Part shown: one piece after another, positions 42,660 through 55,502 of the stretch
Layout: every line of letters starts with the position of its first letter
Numbering within the stretch: position 1 is the first letter of the stretch
Assembly: GCA_021234155.1 (NCBI GenBank)
Contig: JAJEKV010000004.1
Span: 28,545,698-28,609,697, forward strand
DNA from: Isoetes taiwanensis
Taxonomy: Eukaryota > Streptophyta > Lycopodiopsida > Isoetales > Isoetaceae
DNA length: 64,000 nucleotides
Direction: 5' to 3'
Made by a program: the position numbers and the translations under genes
Notes under the pieces: generated by a model
What the model saw: the letters and a program-made list of their open reading frames with translations, nothing else
Database searches by the model: none
Told to the model about the DNA's origin: nothing

Positions 42660-45600
42660 TGTGGTAGTATTAGTTTCCTTGTGCACTCAGGGCAGTAAAA
42701 TAAGTCAGGAGAACCGTCGTTACAGATCCTCGAGCCTCAACAGGAGAGCCACTCGACAATATCAACGAATTGAAAGCAGAGGGCAACCTTATGAAGGAAA
42801 CTTCAGCAAATCAAAAGCCAAGATGGTGTATAGGGAACCCCGAACACAAATAATAAAGGGGAGCCTACAGGAAGGACAATTGCAACATCAAGAATAGACA
42901 CAAGGGTTGCCAAGAGGGCTATGCAAGAGCCAATGGGCATCATGGCACTTACAAAATTGATCACATTAGGGAAGGAACATCTCCTAATCAAGGATATTCT
43001 CCAAGTGCCATATTGTCTCAAGGAAGGGCCCGACATCGATGACTAATGTTAGAGCTACGCCACCAACAAATAGACGACTTCATCGACTTGGGACATCAAG
43101 AGTCCTAAAGGATGAGGCTGGACATACCTCCTAGGAAGGGCAACTATCGTAGATATACGTGCCTATAGTAGTATCATATTTAGACTTCAAGTAAAGATGC
43201 TTTGGCTAAGGAGGTATTACAAACCAGCAAGGGTGGGCTGCTCAGGAATAGGAATATGGCGAGACTGCAACAAGCCCCGATACTTCAGATCAGCTACATC
43301 AACCTCGACAGCACCATCTCAAGATCATGACGATCTTCCACCTTAGAGATTGGAGGTCAAACACCATCAAGAAGAGGTAACATGGGGGACCAAATACCAA
43401 CATTACTAACTGATCAGTCAAGATTATAGTCCCTGCACATGGATGCAAATAAACTTCTCTCAGGAAGAGAAGTTGCACAGTTAGAAGTGGTAAAACACTC
43501 AACATTGTCACTAAGACGACAGACGAAGAATCGAATCAACAAAGTCAACACAGCAACATCAATTCAGGAGTTAGGAGAATCATCCACAAATCTCGTAACC
43601 TCTAAGGCAGATGAGTCGACATGAAAGATTCTACACAGTGGTGAACATTACCTTCAAGCATTTGGGATATGTCACGGGGCCTTATGTCGTCCACTACATC
43701 ATAAAGTCCACTAATATGGATAACTTTAATGAAGGTAGTCAACATCAACATTAAGGACGAGCAGAGTCAGAATATATTCGACAAACATGAATGATTATAC
43801 AACAACTCTAAAGAGACTAGATTTTTTCAACAAATTATGGATCATCGCCTTGCTACTCCAACGACTAATGACTACACCAGCTTTAAGCAAGCTAGAGGAT
43901 CTAACAGATAGTTGAATCTCTTAGAATTATGGGTGATAAAATCCACGATGGGATTTGGGATGAAATTTCGAGTAGATTTTTGTCATTTCTTTTAGAAAGA
44001 AGGGACCCAAGAATTGAGCAAAGCTTCAAGGATTGGGAAAAAACACGTATGGAGTACTAAAACTATATACATTACTGACAGATATCTAACATATTGGAAT
44101 CTCTTCGTGAGCTTGATCACCTCGCTAAGAAGGATTCAATAATAGGATAACCGTCGATCATGTATATGACGCTAAGGAATAATCCGACCAAATGAAGGGA
44201 AGCAATCTAATAAGTCCAGCCAACTTCTTAGATGGCATCAACTCAAAAGTGGGACTATTTCAAGAGAGCAATAATTAAGAAAGGGGAGATCCTAGAGTAT
44301 AGATTAGATCTAAAACAAGAATAATTATTTAATTATATAGTTTTTTTATGTGTGTCCAAAAGGAAATGTCACGCTGACTAAACTTGTGGCCATAGGTCTT
44401 TAACTTGTAACTTGCACCTCCTAGATGGCGGACGTCTTTAAGAGCAAGACTCTTAAGTCTAAATCTAGGCCAGTAACTATGGCAAGGCCGAGTAATTAGC
44501 AGCACCAAAGGAACAAGAGTCAAGTTCGACATCAACCTTAAGCGGAGCAAAGTAGAGTATCGGCACCAACTTATGTACATTGGCAAGTATGACCTCATAA
44601 TAGGCATGGAATATTAGAGCCGACTAAGGCAATAATTGATTATCGTAAGCAAGAGATGTTTATCCCAACACCAAAGGGCAAGTACCTTATAATTAAAGTT
44701 AAGGAAGCAATTTCAATTGCGCAACGCATGTCAGTGAAGCAATTACTTAAGTGCATCATGAGGAATGAGGTCGTACATACTTAAGCTACAAGTCGTCGAC
44801 CCCAATCACAAGAGTAAGAAGGAAGACGCTACTTCGAAACAGTTGCCTCGACCAATTTCTAAGTTAATCAAGAAGTCCCATGATATACCTCTGGATGAAA
44901 TTTGAGAGCTTTTACCCTATAGAGGCATAGAGTCTGAAATCACTCTTGCACCAGATGCAGAGCCGATCAACAAAGCTCTTTATAGAATGACCATTTCCGA
45001 GCTAGCAAAGCTCAAGAAGCAGTTGTGGGAGTTGATCGACTTGAGGATCCTTTCGACCAGGATGGAAGTCTAGAGATGTATAATCAACCATTGGCAGCTC
45101 AACAAGCAAACGACATAATGAATCAGTCCCAAGGAGCAAGATTCTTCTACAAAATTGACTTACAGTCAGGCAATCATCAAATAAAGATGAAGGGGGAAGA
45201 ATTTATAAGACTCCTTCAAAACACGGTATGGGTACTATGAGTTCACAGTAATGCCCCTGAGTCTATAAAATGCTCCACCGGCTTTTACGCACTTGAGGAA
45301 CGACATCTTCGAAGATTTGTTGGATGAGTTCGTCATCAATGTTTTTCTTCAACGACATCGTGAACTTCAGCAATTAATGGAAGAGCATGCAGGCCATTTG
45401 AGAAAAGCCTTGGAGATGCTAAGAAGTCGCCACTTATTGACAAGTTTTTGAAGCATCATTTTGCAATGCCATCTCCACTTCGGCAAGCATATTCGGCAAG
45501 AAGATAGAAGAAGCCATCTCCTCTAATATAGAGTTCAAGCACATATGGGCTAGTCCTTGCAAGAGCGCAAGGACGGATTTAGAAAGAGAAACCTTCAAAC

Positions 45601-46225
45601 ATTCCAAAAAGGAAGGCAATCTTTAATATCAAAGAACAACTATGCGTAGTTAAAGCATGGGGAGTAAGGAAAATCTTCCATGACACACATAATAGCCCTA
45701 TTTCCGGCCATGCATAATCTATAAAGGGCTACTTCAAGATTAGAAGTAGTTACTTCTGGCCGGACATGAAGAAACAGATAGTTAGGTATATCCAAGAATG
45801 TCAGTTGTGTCAGCAGACAAAGGCAGAACAACTTCGAATTCTAGGAGATTTGGGAACCTTGGGCAAAGGCTGCGGACACCAAGTGGGAAGTCATCAGCAT
45901 GGTTTTCATAGTGGGCTTCCGAAGGACAACAAGGAGCTTTAATGCTTCGATGGTGGTGGTAGATAAGTTATCAAAAAATGTCACATTCTTGCCATACCGC
46001 ACCACAGGCATAACTTTGGATCCAGCCGTGTTGTCTACATAAGAGTTTTTTTCAGGCTGCATGGAATGCACAGGGCGATCAGCACCAATAGAGATTCGAA
46101 GTTCTTCAGTGCCTTTTAGCAAGACTTCTTCAACACGATCTACACCAACTTGTGGATGAGTTTTGCTTTTCATTCGCAGTCAATGGGCAAATGGAGCGCA
46201 CCAACAAAATTTTGGAGACACGTTG
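42660..46225 (+). pseudogene. Ty3/gypsy gag-pol remnant
   Basis: Heavily mutated, but the domain order is readable in shifting frames. Gag-like sequence spans about 42660-44100. The protease/RT linker is near 44575-44700 (YDLIIGMEY, IDYRKQEMFIPTPKGKYLI). RT covers 44935-45430 (ITLAPDAEPINKALYRM, ELAKLKKQLWELIDLRIL, ARFFYKIDLQSGNHQIKMK, YEFTVMPLSL, EEHAGHLRKALEMLRSRHL). The integrase zinc region is at 45650-45835 (YFWPDMKKQIVRYIQECQLC), its core near 45885-46015 (VFIVGFRRTTRSF, VVVDKLSKNVTFLPYR), and the end near 46175 reads AVNGQMERTNKILE. RT before integrase defines Ty3/gypsy. RNase H is largely deleted (about 45430-45630). Numerous stops make it a dead remnant. Confidence 0.85.
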
Positions 46226-46235
46226 AGAAACTACG

Positions 46236-47220
46236 TTCATATAACTTAGACACCCTTAGGGTAAGGCCATTTTCCACATGGCCTTATCCTATTGGGCAAT
46301 CGCCACACGGCCCTACCTTATTGGAGCCATGTGGCATAACATGTGAACCCTAACCTATAAAGGCCGAAACCCTAATCCTAGGCCTCTTTTCTGGCTCCAA
46401 CAGCCTGGGAACCTTCTTCGCACTCAAACTCCGTTTCGAGAACCGTTTGCTGTGGCATAGCCTAGCATAGCAGCCCCTGGAGCGTGTCGTCAATAGGAGT
46501 GGGAGCTACTTCAACCACCTTGAAGACCATGGAGACGGCGGGAGCAGGAGGGAGTTCCTCAGGAGCAGGTATTTGGGTTAGAGTTCTTTGTAGATCATCT
46601 GAAAATTAGGACTCCAGATGAGTTAGCATTTCATGTCTCTAGTAAAACCTTCCTAGAACCCTCAGTCTAGATCTTGAACCCTAGTCAATAAACCCTAACT
46701 GTAAGTTAGATGTATATGATTAGATTTAGATGTTATTCTCATTGTTATCATGTATGTGGATATGTGATGTTGGTTGATCATGTTTGCTCCTCTTGTATTG
46801 GGAAGGGGACCTAGTAGCCATTACTTAGTGATGCTCCTAGTTTAGACCCTTTAGTTCCTATTATTATGCAGCCTGTGCATAGGAACCCACCGGGCTATGG
46901 GAGCTATGGTATGACTTAGCACTACATAACGGGGCTAGAGGCGAGATGGAGGGAGGGCCCCTGCTGAGCGTGGCTGCTGGGGACCCCATAGCGGGCTAGG
47001 CTTATGGCCGGTCACTTCGAGTGGGCCGAGCATGGGTCCGACAACTCCTGAGGCAATGGTGCCTCCCTGTCTCTTAAGAGCTGCAGGGGACGGCCTGGCT
47101 CTTATTTTGAGGGGTTAAGTCGGGGAAGAATCGTGTGTCGCCACGATTCTCTAGCCTACGTATGGGGGATTTTCTACGGAGTGTACGGCAGGGCCCGTAT
47201 ATTTTGTAGGGAGCGTCACA
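46236..47220 (+). repeat. Gypsy 3' LTR, copy C (truncated, internally deleted)
   Basis: It matches LTR A from ttcatataacttagacaccc onward, lacking the first 12 bp. It also lacks about 530 bp between ctctagcc (47155) and the terminal part, and ends gagcgtcaca at 47220. It retains an intact tataaagg box near 46358, which LTRs A and B have lost. Confidence 0.85.
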
Positions 47221-48581
47221 AAGTTGGTACGAAAGATTCTTTGGGGGTGATTACAGAAACTAAAATAGCAAGTGAGCATGAAAGTTAATGCTATTGTGAA
47301 AAGCAAAGAATACTGAAGGAAAAAATGAAGGCACAAGAGAATGCAAATTTGTGAGAAGATGAGATCAGGAGATGGAACCGTTTCTTGGCGCCTGCTTCTC
47401 TGCCTGCAGCTAGGGCGACCGTGAGATAGGGATTGCCCCTCTCTCCCTATTCCGGCACTGTTGCTATAGATCCAAGGCCTTCTATTTCAATTTTGATTCT
47501 AGCAAGTGATTCGGCTATTGTGGAAGGAATCCTTTGGTGCACAAAACAGTTACCTGAAGCGGCATCAGGGCAGTTTTTTCTAGCATTCTGTTGGTAATGT
47601 CTCTAACATGGCTGTTTTGCTCTCTTGGTTCGAATGAAGCATGATTCATGTTTGCTTGTAAGCAATGCCTGCAATTCTTTAAAGCTGGAGGTGCAAATGG
47701 GCTTTCTTGCAAATGAATAAAAAGGGCGTGGATGCCCATAAGATGGAGCAAATTCTAGGCAGTGCTAGAAAAGAGGTGCAGTTCCAGGTTTTTAGTTCTT
47801 TTCTTTCCTTATCGAGGTTCTTTACTTGGCCAATCCTGTCTTCCCACTTTTTCTTTCTAGCACAAAGGTACAGTTTGTGCATTGGTTGATTAGAAATTAT
47901 CTTGTCAGGCTAGTGGAAGGTTTGTGTTAGTACAGTTTTATTGATTTGGGATGGAGAATACAAAGAAAATAGGTTGTATGCTTTGATGGCAAACATAATG
48001 ACTTCTTAAGCACTCAGTTCTTGCTCTGGTACTGTTATGCCTTGAGTAGTAGTTTTTTCAAGTTCTCATGCTTGATTGACTTTGGCACTGCTATGCCAAG
48101 AACCTCATAACCAAATTCGAGTACTAATATGCTTGATCTTGATTATGCTCCTGCATTATTATGTTTGAGTGAGAGTTTGTTCAAGTTTAAACTTGAACTT
48201 TGATTATGTTGGTACTGGCGAACTGATATGATGCTAGATCTTATTCAGTAAGGTGAGATATTTCCCTTCTCTTTTCAGTATTAGATGAACTTGCATGGCA
48301 TTTTGCTACATGATTTGATTCATTCAGAGGCCTCTTGGGCTCTTCCTTTGCATCATTAAACACTTTCGGATTACTAGGTGAGGAGATTTATAAGAACTAT
48401 TCATAACTATCAGCTTTCAGAGCAGTATATGGGCTTCATGTATATCAGCTTGTGGAGCAAACAAATAAGTTTGTGTTTGTAGAGAATGAAGATGTCAAGA
48501 TTACTCCTGTAGTAATTCTCTATTAACATCAAACATTGTACTTCTTTATTATAACATATAAAAAAAACCTTGTTCCCTCAC

Positions 48582-48600
48582 AAAAAAAAAAAAAAAAAAA
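48582..48600 (+). other. Isolated poly-A run (possible retrosequence end)
   Basis: 19 consecutive A after ttccctcac, downstream of a 3'-UTR-like AT-rich stretch. It may mark the 3' end of a retroposed transcript. I found no target duplication. Confidence 0.35.
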
Positions 48601-49219
48601 GTTCTGAGTTAAATCTGTCAAAAACTCCTAGTTTATCTGAATAAGAATTACATGTGGAAGGAATGAGTTATTGGCCTCAGTAAAAGTGAATTATAAACAG
48701 ATAAACGCTCTATCTGCATGTTGTGGGTGTTAATAAGTTCTCTTTTTTCTTTTCTCTGATCCAAATGTATCATGATAAACATGTTACAAAGCAAGAATAT
48801 ACAAAATAAAATAATATGGAAACTGGAGTTGAAGATCTGGTAAATATTTATTCTTTATTTTGTTACATCTAGTTCTAACTAGTTATAGCAAAAATGTGTC
48901 ACTTGAACAAAAAAGAGTTAATGGCCTATGACATCTTTCCATGGGTCTGATGCTTGTGATGAAGTAGATAGTAGTATCCAAAAATAACAATTATGAAAGA
49001 GTCTTCAAGTTATTTCTGCATTTAATTCCATTCTCATCACAAGCATATTCCAACTATACATCATCGAAAAATATGCAGGTCATTTTGCAGGTTGCAGTGC
49101 ATAGAACATGGGTTTGCAGTGCAATGGTATTTTTCTGCCAAATTCTTGATGTATTGAGACTAGATAATATATCTAATTCATGTAATTATTTCTGGAAAGC
49201 TTCTTTCGTCCCGCAAAAG

Positions 49220-49427
49220 TAGGGGGCTGCTTGATTTCGACCATTACGAAGTCAACATGTTAACAAGGTATATACTTAGGGATTTTTGTCGATGGATGCG
49301 CCATGCCAATGATCTTGCAGCTGCAGAGGACATCATCTCCTCCATTGCCGAACCAACAACACCTTTAGTGTGGAATGGTTTATCAAAGGCTTGGATTCAA
49401 TTTCCAAAGGCTTGGACTAGCAAGATG
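49220..49427 (+). pseudogene. Exon-like coding fragment, unidentified
   Basis: Open from an AG at 49219 to a gtaagg donor at 49428. It reads SRGLLDFDHYEVNMLTRYIL, RDFCRWMRHANDLAAAEDII, SSIAEPTTPLVWNGLSKAWI and then QFPKAWTSKM, with no stop. It ends 235 bp before the duplicated block that carries the other plus-strand remnant, so the two may belong to one original gene. I recognise no domain. Confidence 0.35.
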
Positions 49428-49661
49428 GTAAGGAGCAGTTATGCGTCTGATACTCGGAAGCATTGACCCAAATCATCTTTTCTGTATTAGCATTTACTGT
49501 GAAAATTTATGGATTGCTTGACCTTATCAATGCTTTATATGCAAGCAATTAATCTTGATAAAGCTGCAGAATGTAGCTGCAGTGGCACAAGACACTATGA
49601 TGCAGAAAGGCAGAAGGTCCTCTCCTTTTAGATTGTCGATTTCAGGTGTGGAAATGAGTGA

Positions 49662-52164
49662 TCTTGTCCTTGGGTGGTGGTAGCCTAGTCAGAGATCTTC
49701 TTAGAGTTTCCATCTATCTAGAAACCAAGGCCAATGACTGCGCCATGTCAGTGATCCTCTTGCCACTGCAACTAAATCTAGGGCATTATCTTCACGAATG
49801 GCATGAGAACTGATGTTGGGGATTTTTGTGCTAACTAACTACTCTTAGCTTGAATTGTGTGGATTTGAAGGTTTGTTTAATAATCATTTGCCCTAATTTT
49901 TCCTTTGTGGCAAAAGACAAGAGGAAAAAGAAAAAGGTATGTCTGTTCTCGTTCTACAAATTTACAAATGCTGAAGTGATTGATTGGCATGAAGATTCGG
50001 TGAATATTTATTTTCTGAATATTATCGGTTCTGCTGCGGCTGTTAGTCATTTCGTCCTATGACAGATGTACTTCAGAAGCATAATAGAAGGTATGATATG
50101 TTACAGACCATAAGTGACAAAGTAAAGTATTTTCTTAGACCACATTTTGGTGAATCTGGATGCTTCAGAGTACTCAAAAGCAATTGGACTGTGTGCATCT
50201 GTCTATATAAAGCCCTGCATTAAATCCTTCAATTACCGATGGTTGCATTTGAAACTAACATAATTAAAAAGATGGGTTGTGAAAGCTACATTTATAGAAG
50301 GTGGATTCCTCATTATAAAGAATCCATATGTTGATTGCAAAATGAAGAGTCGTACTTCAGATGCGAAATGGACAGGTAGAGGTAAGGTTTCATGTTGCTT
50401 GATGCATTGAAGGCATCATCATATTAAGAAACTTAAGAACAGGGATGAAAATTCATGCCTATGTAAATGATGTTGAAGATGACGCTGACATTGTTGTAGC
50501 ACTGCATATATGTATAATGTGGAAGCACGGATTAATCTCTTGAATATTTATCATGCCTTAAAACAAATTGATTTCTTGGTTATGTAGACAACGGAGAGGG
50601 GAAAGTGGCTTTGCAATTACATGCCCACATCCAAGGCGTAGATTTCACACCAAACACTCGATCATCATATGTTGCTACACTAGGGCATGTGATGTATTGG
50701 AGAGAAGCAATTAAACAAGAAGGTTATTGGAAAAGGACATATTCTTTCATCCTGCAAACAACAACCATGAGGTAAATATTTCTTGCTTAAAGAGACACCC
50801 TTTGGAATCTTTCAAACAAGGAGAAGTAGCCTATGCATAATTACTTTTTGAAGGTGCGTATATGAAGACGTCCACAGGCACATTTCTAGCTACAAGATCA
50901 TCTTCTTTGGTTCGTTCCCATGAATTGAGACATTTAGCTAGATTTATTCTTTTAAACTAAGACCTTTGTAGAGTAAGTCAAATACTATTGTAACTGAGCA
51001 CACAAAGCATTTAAAAAGTAAGTCAAATACCATTCTAAATATACACATAGTGCACTTAGATCTGCCTCTCATCTAAACTACACAACTAGATCATCTATAA
51101 CTATTCTACTGCTAGACAAAATTCTAACCAATAAGTGAGTTGGTAGAAGGACATGGCACTGCAAATAAATTTTTTTGTTTGACGCACTTGGGTACATGGC
51201 AGGGGGTTGGGAAAGAAAAAATGTTCACGACGGCCAAGGGTTGGGAAAGAGAAATGTATAAATTTCTTGTTTAGTTAATCGTTTTTGCCAATGGCTGCAT
51301 GAAAGTTCGAAACCCTAAACCTATTTTTTTTTTTTTGATTGCTAACATCATCTGCAATCCTTTCCTCATTACAGCTTGCTCAGGAAGCTAAAATCTTGAA
51401 CGGAAAAAATAAATTATAGGAGTACACAAAGGAAATGGTACAATGCTTTATGATTCTGCATTTTTGCTCAGCAAAGCCTTCAAAGAAGATGAAGGATAAG
51501 GTATATCCTCGTGCCAGGCCGGAAGCTTATCACCGGGATGGAACTTCTTCGTCGCGCCTTTGTGCATTAACCGGATCGCTCGAATGCATCCTCCATCGCC
51601 ACCATCTCGTGCCATGGCTAATGAAACCGCCTTTGGTGACTAGATCCTCTCGCCTCCTTTTCACTCAGTCCTCACGCCAGCTTGATCAAGGAAGCCATAG
51701 AGGTAAGAGGAGCCGGATCCTCGCTTGTAGAGAATGGAAGCCGCAACATGGTTCCACCAAGTGGTATACCATACACGCTACCACCCTCGTGATTTATCCC
51801 AACCAAAGAACGCATCATTCCCGCTTGTAGCATGGACTTATTTTGATAGGAGAGTTCGGGACAAGTTTTGCGTATTTGTCTTCACAAGAGCTGGTTGCCC
51901 TAAGCGAATCGTATGTTGATGCAAGGAATAGCGCACATAGTCCGACACATCTCGGTAGCCGAGCCCCGACCGACAAATGTAAATATTGTCGCCGCCTTTG
52001 TAATCTTGTTCCGATGCACGATTTGCCACGATATACTGCGTGGTGGTACGCGAATCTGGCCGCCAAAACTACACCATCTTTATATTGGATCGCCATAATC
52101 GTCGTCCCCATGCTATGAGGAGCGGACATCCAGCTTAAATCCTCCATGTCTGTTTCAATTCTAG
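49662..52164. repeat. Segmental duplication block, right copy of 1-2509
   Basis: Collinear with the left block. It contains the same plus-strand remnant (about 50440-50720, frame-shifted) and the same PBA1 retrocopy. Small losses lie near 50850 and 51070 and a gain near 51145. The 600 bp before the PBA1 poly-T is AT-rich and non-coding. Confidence 0.92.
51324..52147 (-). pseudogene. PBA1: PBA1 retrocopy, right copy (more decayed)
   Basis: Minus-strand ATG at 52145-52147 opens [20 protein letters not shown] and YKDGVVLAA, then the frame breaks. [20 protein letters not shown] and [20 protein letters not shown] appear in other frames. The left copy keeps its frame to about 2075, so this one has more indels. 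A T run at 51324-51336 again marks the poly-A position, so retroposition preceded the large duplication. It is not functional. Confidence 0.87.
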
Positions 52165-52289
52165 GGCACGAAATGCCTAGTGGTTTACACGTGTAACAGG
52201 ACAGAGGGTTTCGCAACTACTTCTAGGGCACGAAATGTCTAGTGGATGTTCTTGAATTTAAGAATGAGTTATATTTACAAGAAATTTAT

Positions 52290-52311
52290 CGCGGCGGCCA
52301 AGGCCGCCGCG
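52290..52311. repeat. Perfect 10 bp GC hairpin
   Basis: Arm cgcggcggcc at 52290-52299, loop aa, and the exact reverse complement at 52302-52311, inside AT-rich sequence. No Helitron CTRR follows on either strand at the right distance. Confidence 0.85.
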
Positions 52312-52481
52312 AACATTTCTTTAGCTCCAACGTGTGCACTTAGATTCGCTACTAACGTCCAATATTTGCGAGAGAGGAAAAAAAGCTTTAATCACGCAAA
52401 TCCCCCTCCTGGAAATGCAATTGGGAGAGAAAAAAACAGCTCTAATAAACTTTCAAAAGGCGTTTTGAAGTATCGATATTC

Positions 52482-52680
52482 CCAACCATACAAAATATTA
52501 CAAACTGTCCATCAATTGGAAATTCAAAAATGAATAAAATGACTTTGCTCATGCAGTTTAAGGAAAATGCTTATTTTTACAACATACAAAATATTACAAA
52601 CCAACCATCAATTGGAAATTGAAAAATGAATAAAATGATTTTGTTCATGTAGTTTAAAGAAAATGCTTATTTTTGGACCA
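52482..52680. repeat. About 97 bp tandem duplication
   Basis: acaaaatattacaaac followed by catcaattggaaatt and atgaataaaatga occurs twice in succession with a few substitutions. A second, shorter doublet (atcttttcttctcctcttca) lies near 52815-52900. Confidence 0.8.
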
Positions 52681-54104
52681 ATGGGGTAAAGGACCCTTGC
52701 ACAGATATTTGAAAATCCTAGAAGAAACTATTATCGATTAATTCAGACGACGTCAGTGAAAAAATCAGCCAATATTATTATTAACCAAAGTTTCAATATA
52801 ATTACATCCAGTAGTCCGTCCAGATCTTTTCTTCTCCTCTTCAATAACACACAAGACAGTATGCCCCAAATCTTTTCTTCTCCTCTTCAATAACACACAA
52901 GATAGTATGCTCGAGACAATCAGCAAAAACAGGAAATTGCAAGTGTCAAAGTATGGCAAAAGATGATAAGGCTGTAGAATTTGTTCCTCAATCTTAACTA
53001 ATTATTGCAGGTCAATAAATTATATAAGGCAACTAGCAACATATAATATTGTCACCACACAAATAAGTTGCATTTTATTGTATAGGACCAGCCCTACATA
53101 TGATTTCTTCGAAAGCATAATTAGAGTGCATGTTCAACCAAATGCGGCAACTTGAAAATGTGCTAGATCAGAATGCACTAAGAAGACTAGAAATACTCAG
53201 TGAATGAAAGGGGATGCGAGTAAGGAGAAAACCAGAATTACGCACAAAATGCAAAAAACCAAGACTAAGATTTGTTTTTGTCAGTACTCTGCAAAAAACA
53301 CGCAAACTAAATAACATACCCTTTTTTTTTTTGGCCTAAACTGCCCTGGCTGTTATAATGACACGTAGAGTACTGAAACTCTAATCACAATGCTAGATGC
53401 TCTTGCTTGTCATTTGCACCCTAAAAATATAGATCAGGATGAAATTATCACAGAAATACAATGTTCCATCTTAAATGGATGCATCAATAATCAATTTCAT
53501 GTACAAACAGTTCTTTAAATGTATATTCGGCAATATATTTCATGTAGTAATATATATATTTCATGTATATATTTGTTTTTTGTATGTGCAAGAGCCGCCT
53601 TCAAGCAAACAGAGAAACATCCATATTTTACTATCATAAAATAGTAAGCAACTTTATGGCATTTTAGAAGAACTTAAGCATTCTAGCTCAGGCAGGCAGA
53701 TTTAAGCATTCTAAAGAAGATAAAGGGAAATATCAAGCGGTTATTACTTGATATTTAGTAAGTCTACAACATGAGTAACATTTTCATGAACCCAAGCTTC
53801 AACAAAACTCAGAATTGCCGCAAAAGGTTTATGGACCAGGAGAAAAATGATCTAATATACTTAACATCTAGTATACTTAATACCTTACATGCTCAACATA
53901 AATCTTTGTATGTGCAATGTAATGTAATCGATAAAAAATAAGTCATGGGGATGAAGCTAGACCATAAGCCCGCTCAAAAATGCCATCGAGAAAATGATCT
54001 CAATAGGCAAATGCACCGTAACTAAAAAGAAAAATGACATAGTATATGAAAGAGCCAATAAAATAAGAAAAACAAGCACTTTTATCTTCGTGATGTAATC
54101 TTAC

Positions 54105-54240
54105 TTGTAACGATCACAAAAGTGTTGAGCCAGTTCCCAAACACACTTCCACTTACCACAACCTTTGCACCAGAGTCTGCCACAGACTTAATAATGAATT
54201 CTTCAATTTTGGCTTCTTCACTTTTAGCATAATTCTCTAG
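54105..54240 (-). pseudogene. CCT8: CCT8 (TCP-1 theta chaperonin) exon fragment
   Basis: A 136 bp minus-strand exon bounded by acceptor aatgcag and donor gtaagatt. It reads LENYAKSEEAKIEEFIIKSV and then ADSGAKVVVSG, matching the apical-domain segment of the theta subunit of the cytosolic chaperonin CCT (family pattern QLENYAK.EEA..E..IK.VA.SGAKV.VSG). After GSV one base is missing relative to the family. The other frame gives WELAQHFCDRYK. Other CCT8 exons were not found nearby, so this is an isolated, frameshifted gene fragment. Confidence 0.8.
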
Positions 54241-55502
54241 CTGCATTGCAATGAAAATTAATGAACCGATAATCGAACCGGGATCGCCAAGAGCATGTGG
54301 ATGAACCACAATGAGTAAAAGACATGGTCGCCTCAGACTTTGAATTAAGAAATATCTTTGGGCAGACCTGAATGCTGCCTCAGAAGAAAAGAATCCTAAA
54401 ACCAACATGCATTTCCAATAAACAACTGTTATTTTATATATTAGACTATATGTTCCTTAACTATGTATTTTCATACGCGACTGCAACTGCGCAAATCTAT
54501 AACCATTGTTAATACCAGCTAGAAACTTCAGCTAGAAACTTCATACTATTATCAAGGACCACTTAGTTTTTCTGTTAGAAAATATGACAGGACGGGTTTG
54601 ACCTAAGAATCAAAATAGTCCAGCATTATAAATCTTATATAAATGTGAAAAACCACAGAACGGGTTTGATCTAAGAATCAATACTCCCATGTCCCATCTG
54701 AAGAATTCACAATAAGGGAAATTAAATTTGTGGCATACCACAAGTTCAAAAGTGCACACATTTGAACTTCATCAACCAAGGAATTTTGACAGAGGCAGAT
54801 TGCAAGTGCTTGTTCATGGCCAAGGCAAGATCTTACCTATTAAAAGCAGAAAATATTGGTGACCATAAAGAAGACATCTTTGCCTTGTGCAATTGCATGA
54901 AATATCTTTTCGTACTTCATTTGTGTCTGTGCAAAGCAACAAATTAACACCAATGGCTGCCCTTTCTTTTACTGCCAGAACTAAGCCTAACAGGGACGAT
55001 TTGGTATGAGCAGGGCTCTGCAAGGGCAGAATAAAATGGGTGAAAAAGATCAACTGACTAAATGTTACCTGCTACTATCTGGAATACTCGGCTTTGGAAA
55101 ACATCTTCCGGCAACATTTGGCTTATATAGGCAGCAAGCAGATTACCGGACCGCTATGTCGGTGAATCTTTGTTCATCGATTTTGCCACCTGGGGCTTGA
55201 AACCGCAGATCCGACCACGCTTGAACGCATGTTGAAGCAGAGAAGCGGATAAGGATAAAAACGTGGCTTCCTCTGCTATTTTTCTCCTAAAAAAATTCCT
55301 CCCTATTTTTTTCCCCACCCAGGAATCTGGGAATCGAATCTTGGTGTGTCTCGATTATATATGTGTAGATAGGGCGATTCAACCTTTTTCCGGATCTTCC
55401 CTTTAATGTTCATAACTAAAAGGTATGAAATCACAGGAATCGGCCGAAAATATCCAAGATCCAGCCTTTTCCAGGGTCGGATCGACCCTTTTCCCTCAGA
55501 TC

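Larger units (their letters stand above)
26150..47220 (+). mobile_element. Ty3/gypsy element with nested Copia and LINE
   Basis: 5' LTR 26150-27678, primer site 27680-27691, leader 39401 to about 42659, degenerate gag-pol 42660-46225, and a truncated 3' LTR 46236-47220, all on the plus strand. Copia (27709-39400) interrupts it just after the primer site. The flanks (ttgca before the 5' LTR, aagtt after the 3' LTR) are not a matching TSD. A deletion removed the end of integrase, the polypurine tract and the start of the 3' LTR. Confidence 0.75.
47221..49661. other. Sequence present once in the window
   Basis: Not repeated elsewhere here. It lies between the gypsy 3' LTR and the right-hand duplication block and may correspond to sequence just left of base 1. 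It is mostly AT-rich. Near 47707-47790 a plus-strand frame reads MQMNKKGVDAHKMEQILGSA and RKEVQFQ before a gt. A 19 A run lies at 48582-48600 and an exon-like stretch at 49220-49427. Confidence 0.55.

Noticed and set aside
46236-47220. LTR C as an independent solo LTR insertion
   Set aside because: It lies exactly where a 3' LTR of the gypsy is expected, in the same orientation, after integrase, and no TSD surrounds it. A 3' LTR with a junction deletion is simpler, though a solo LTR is not fully excluded.
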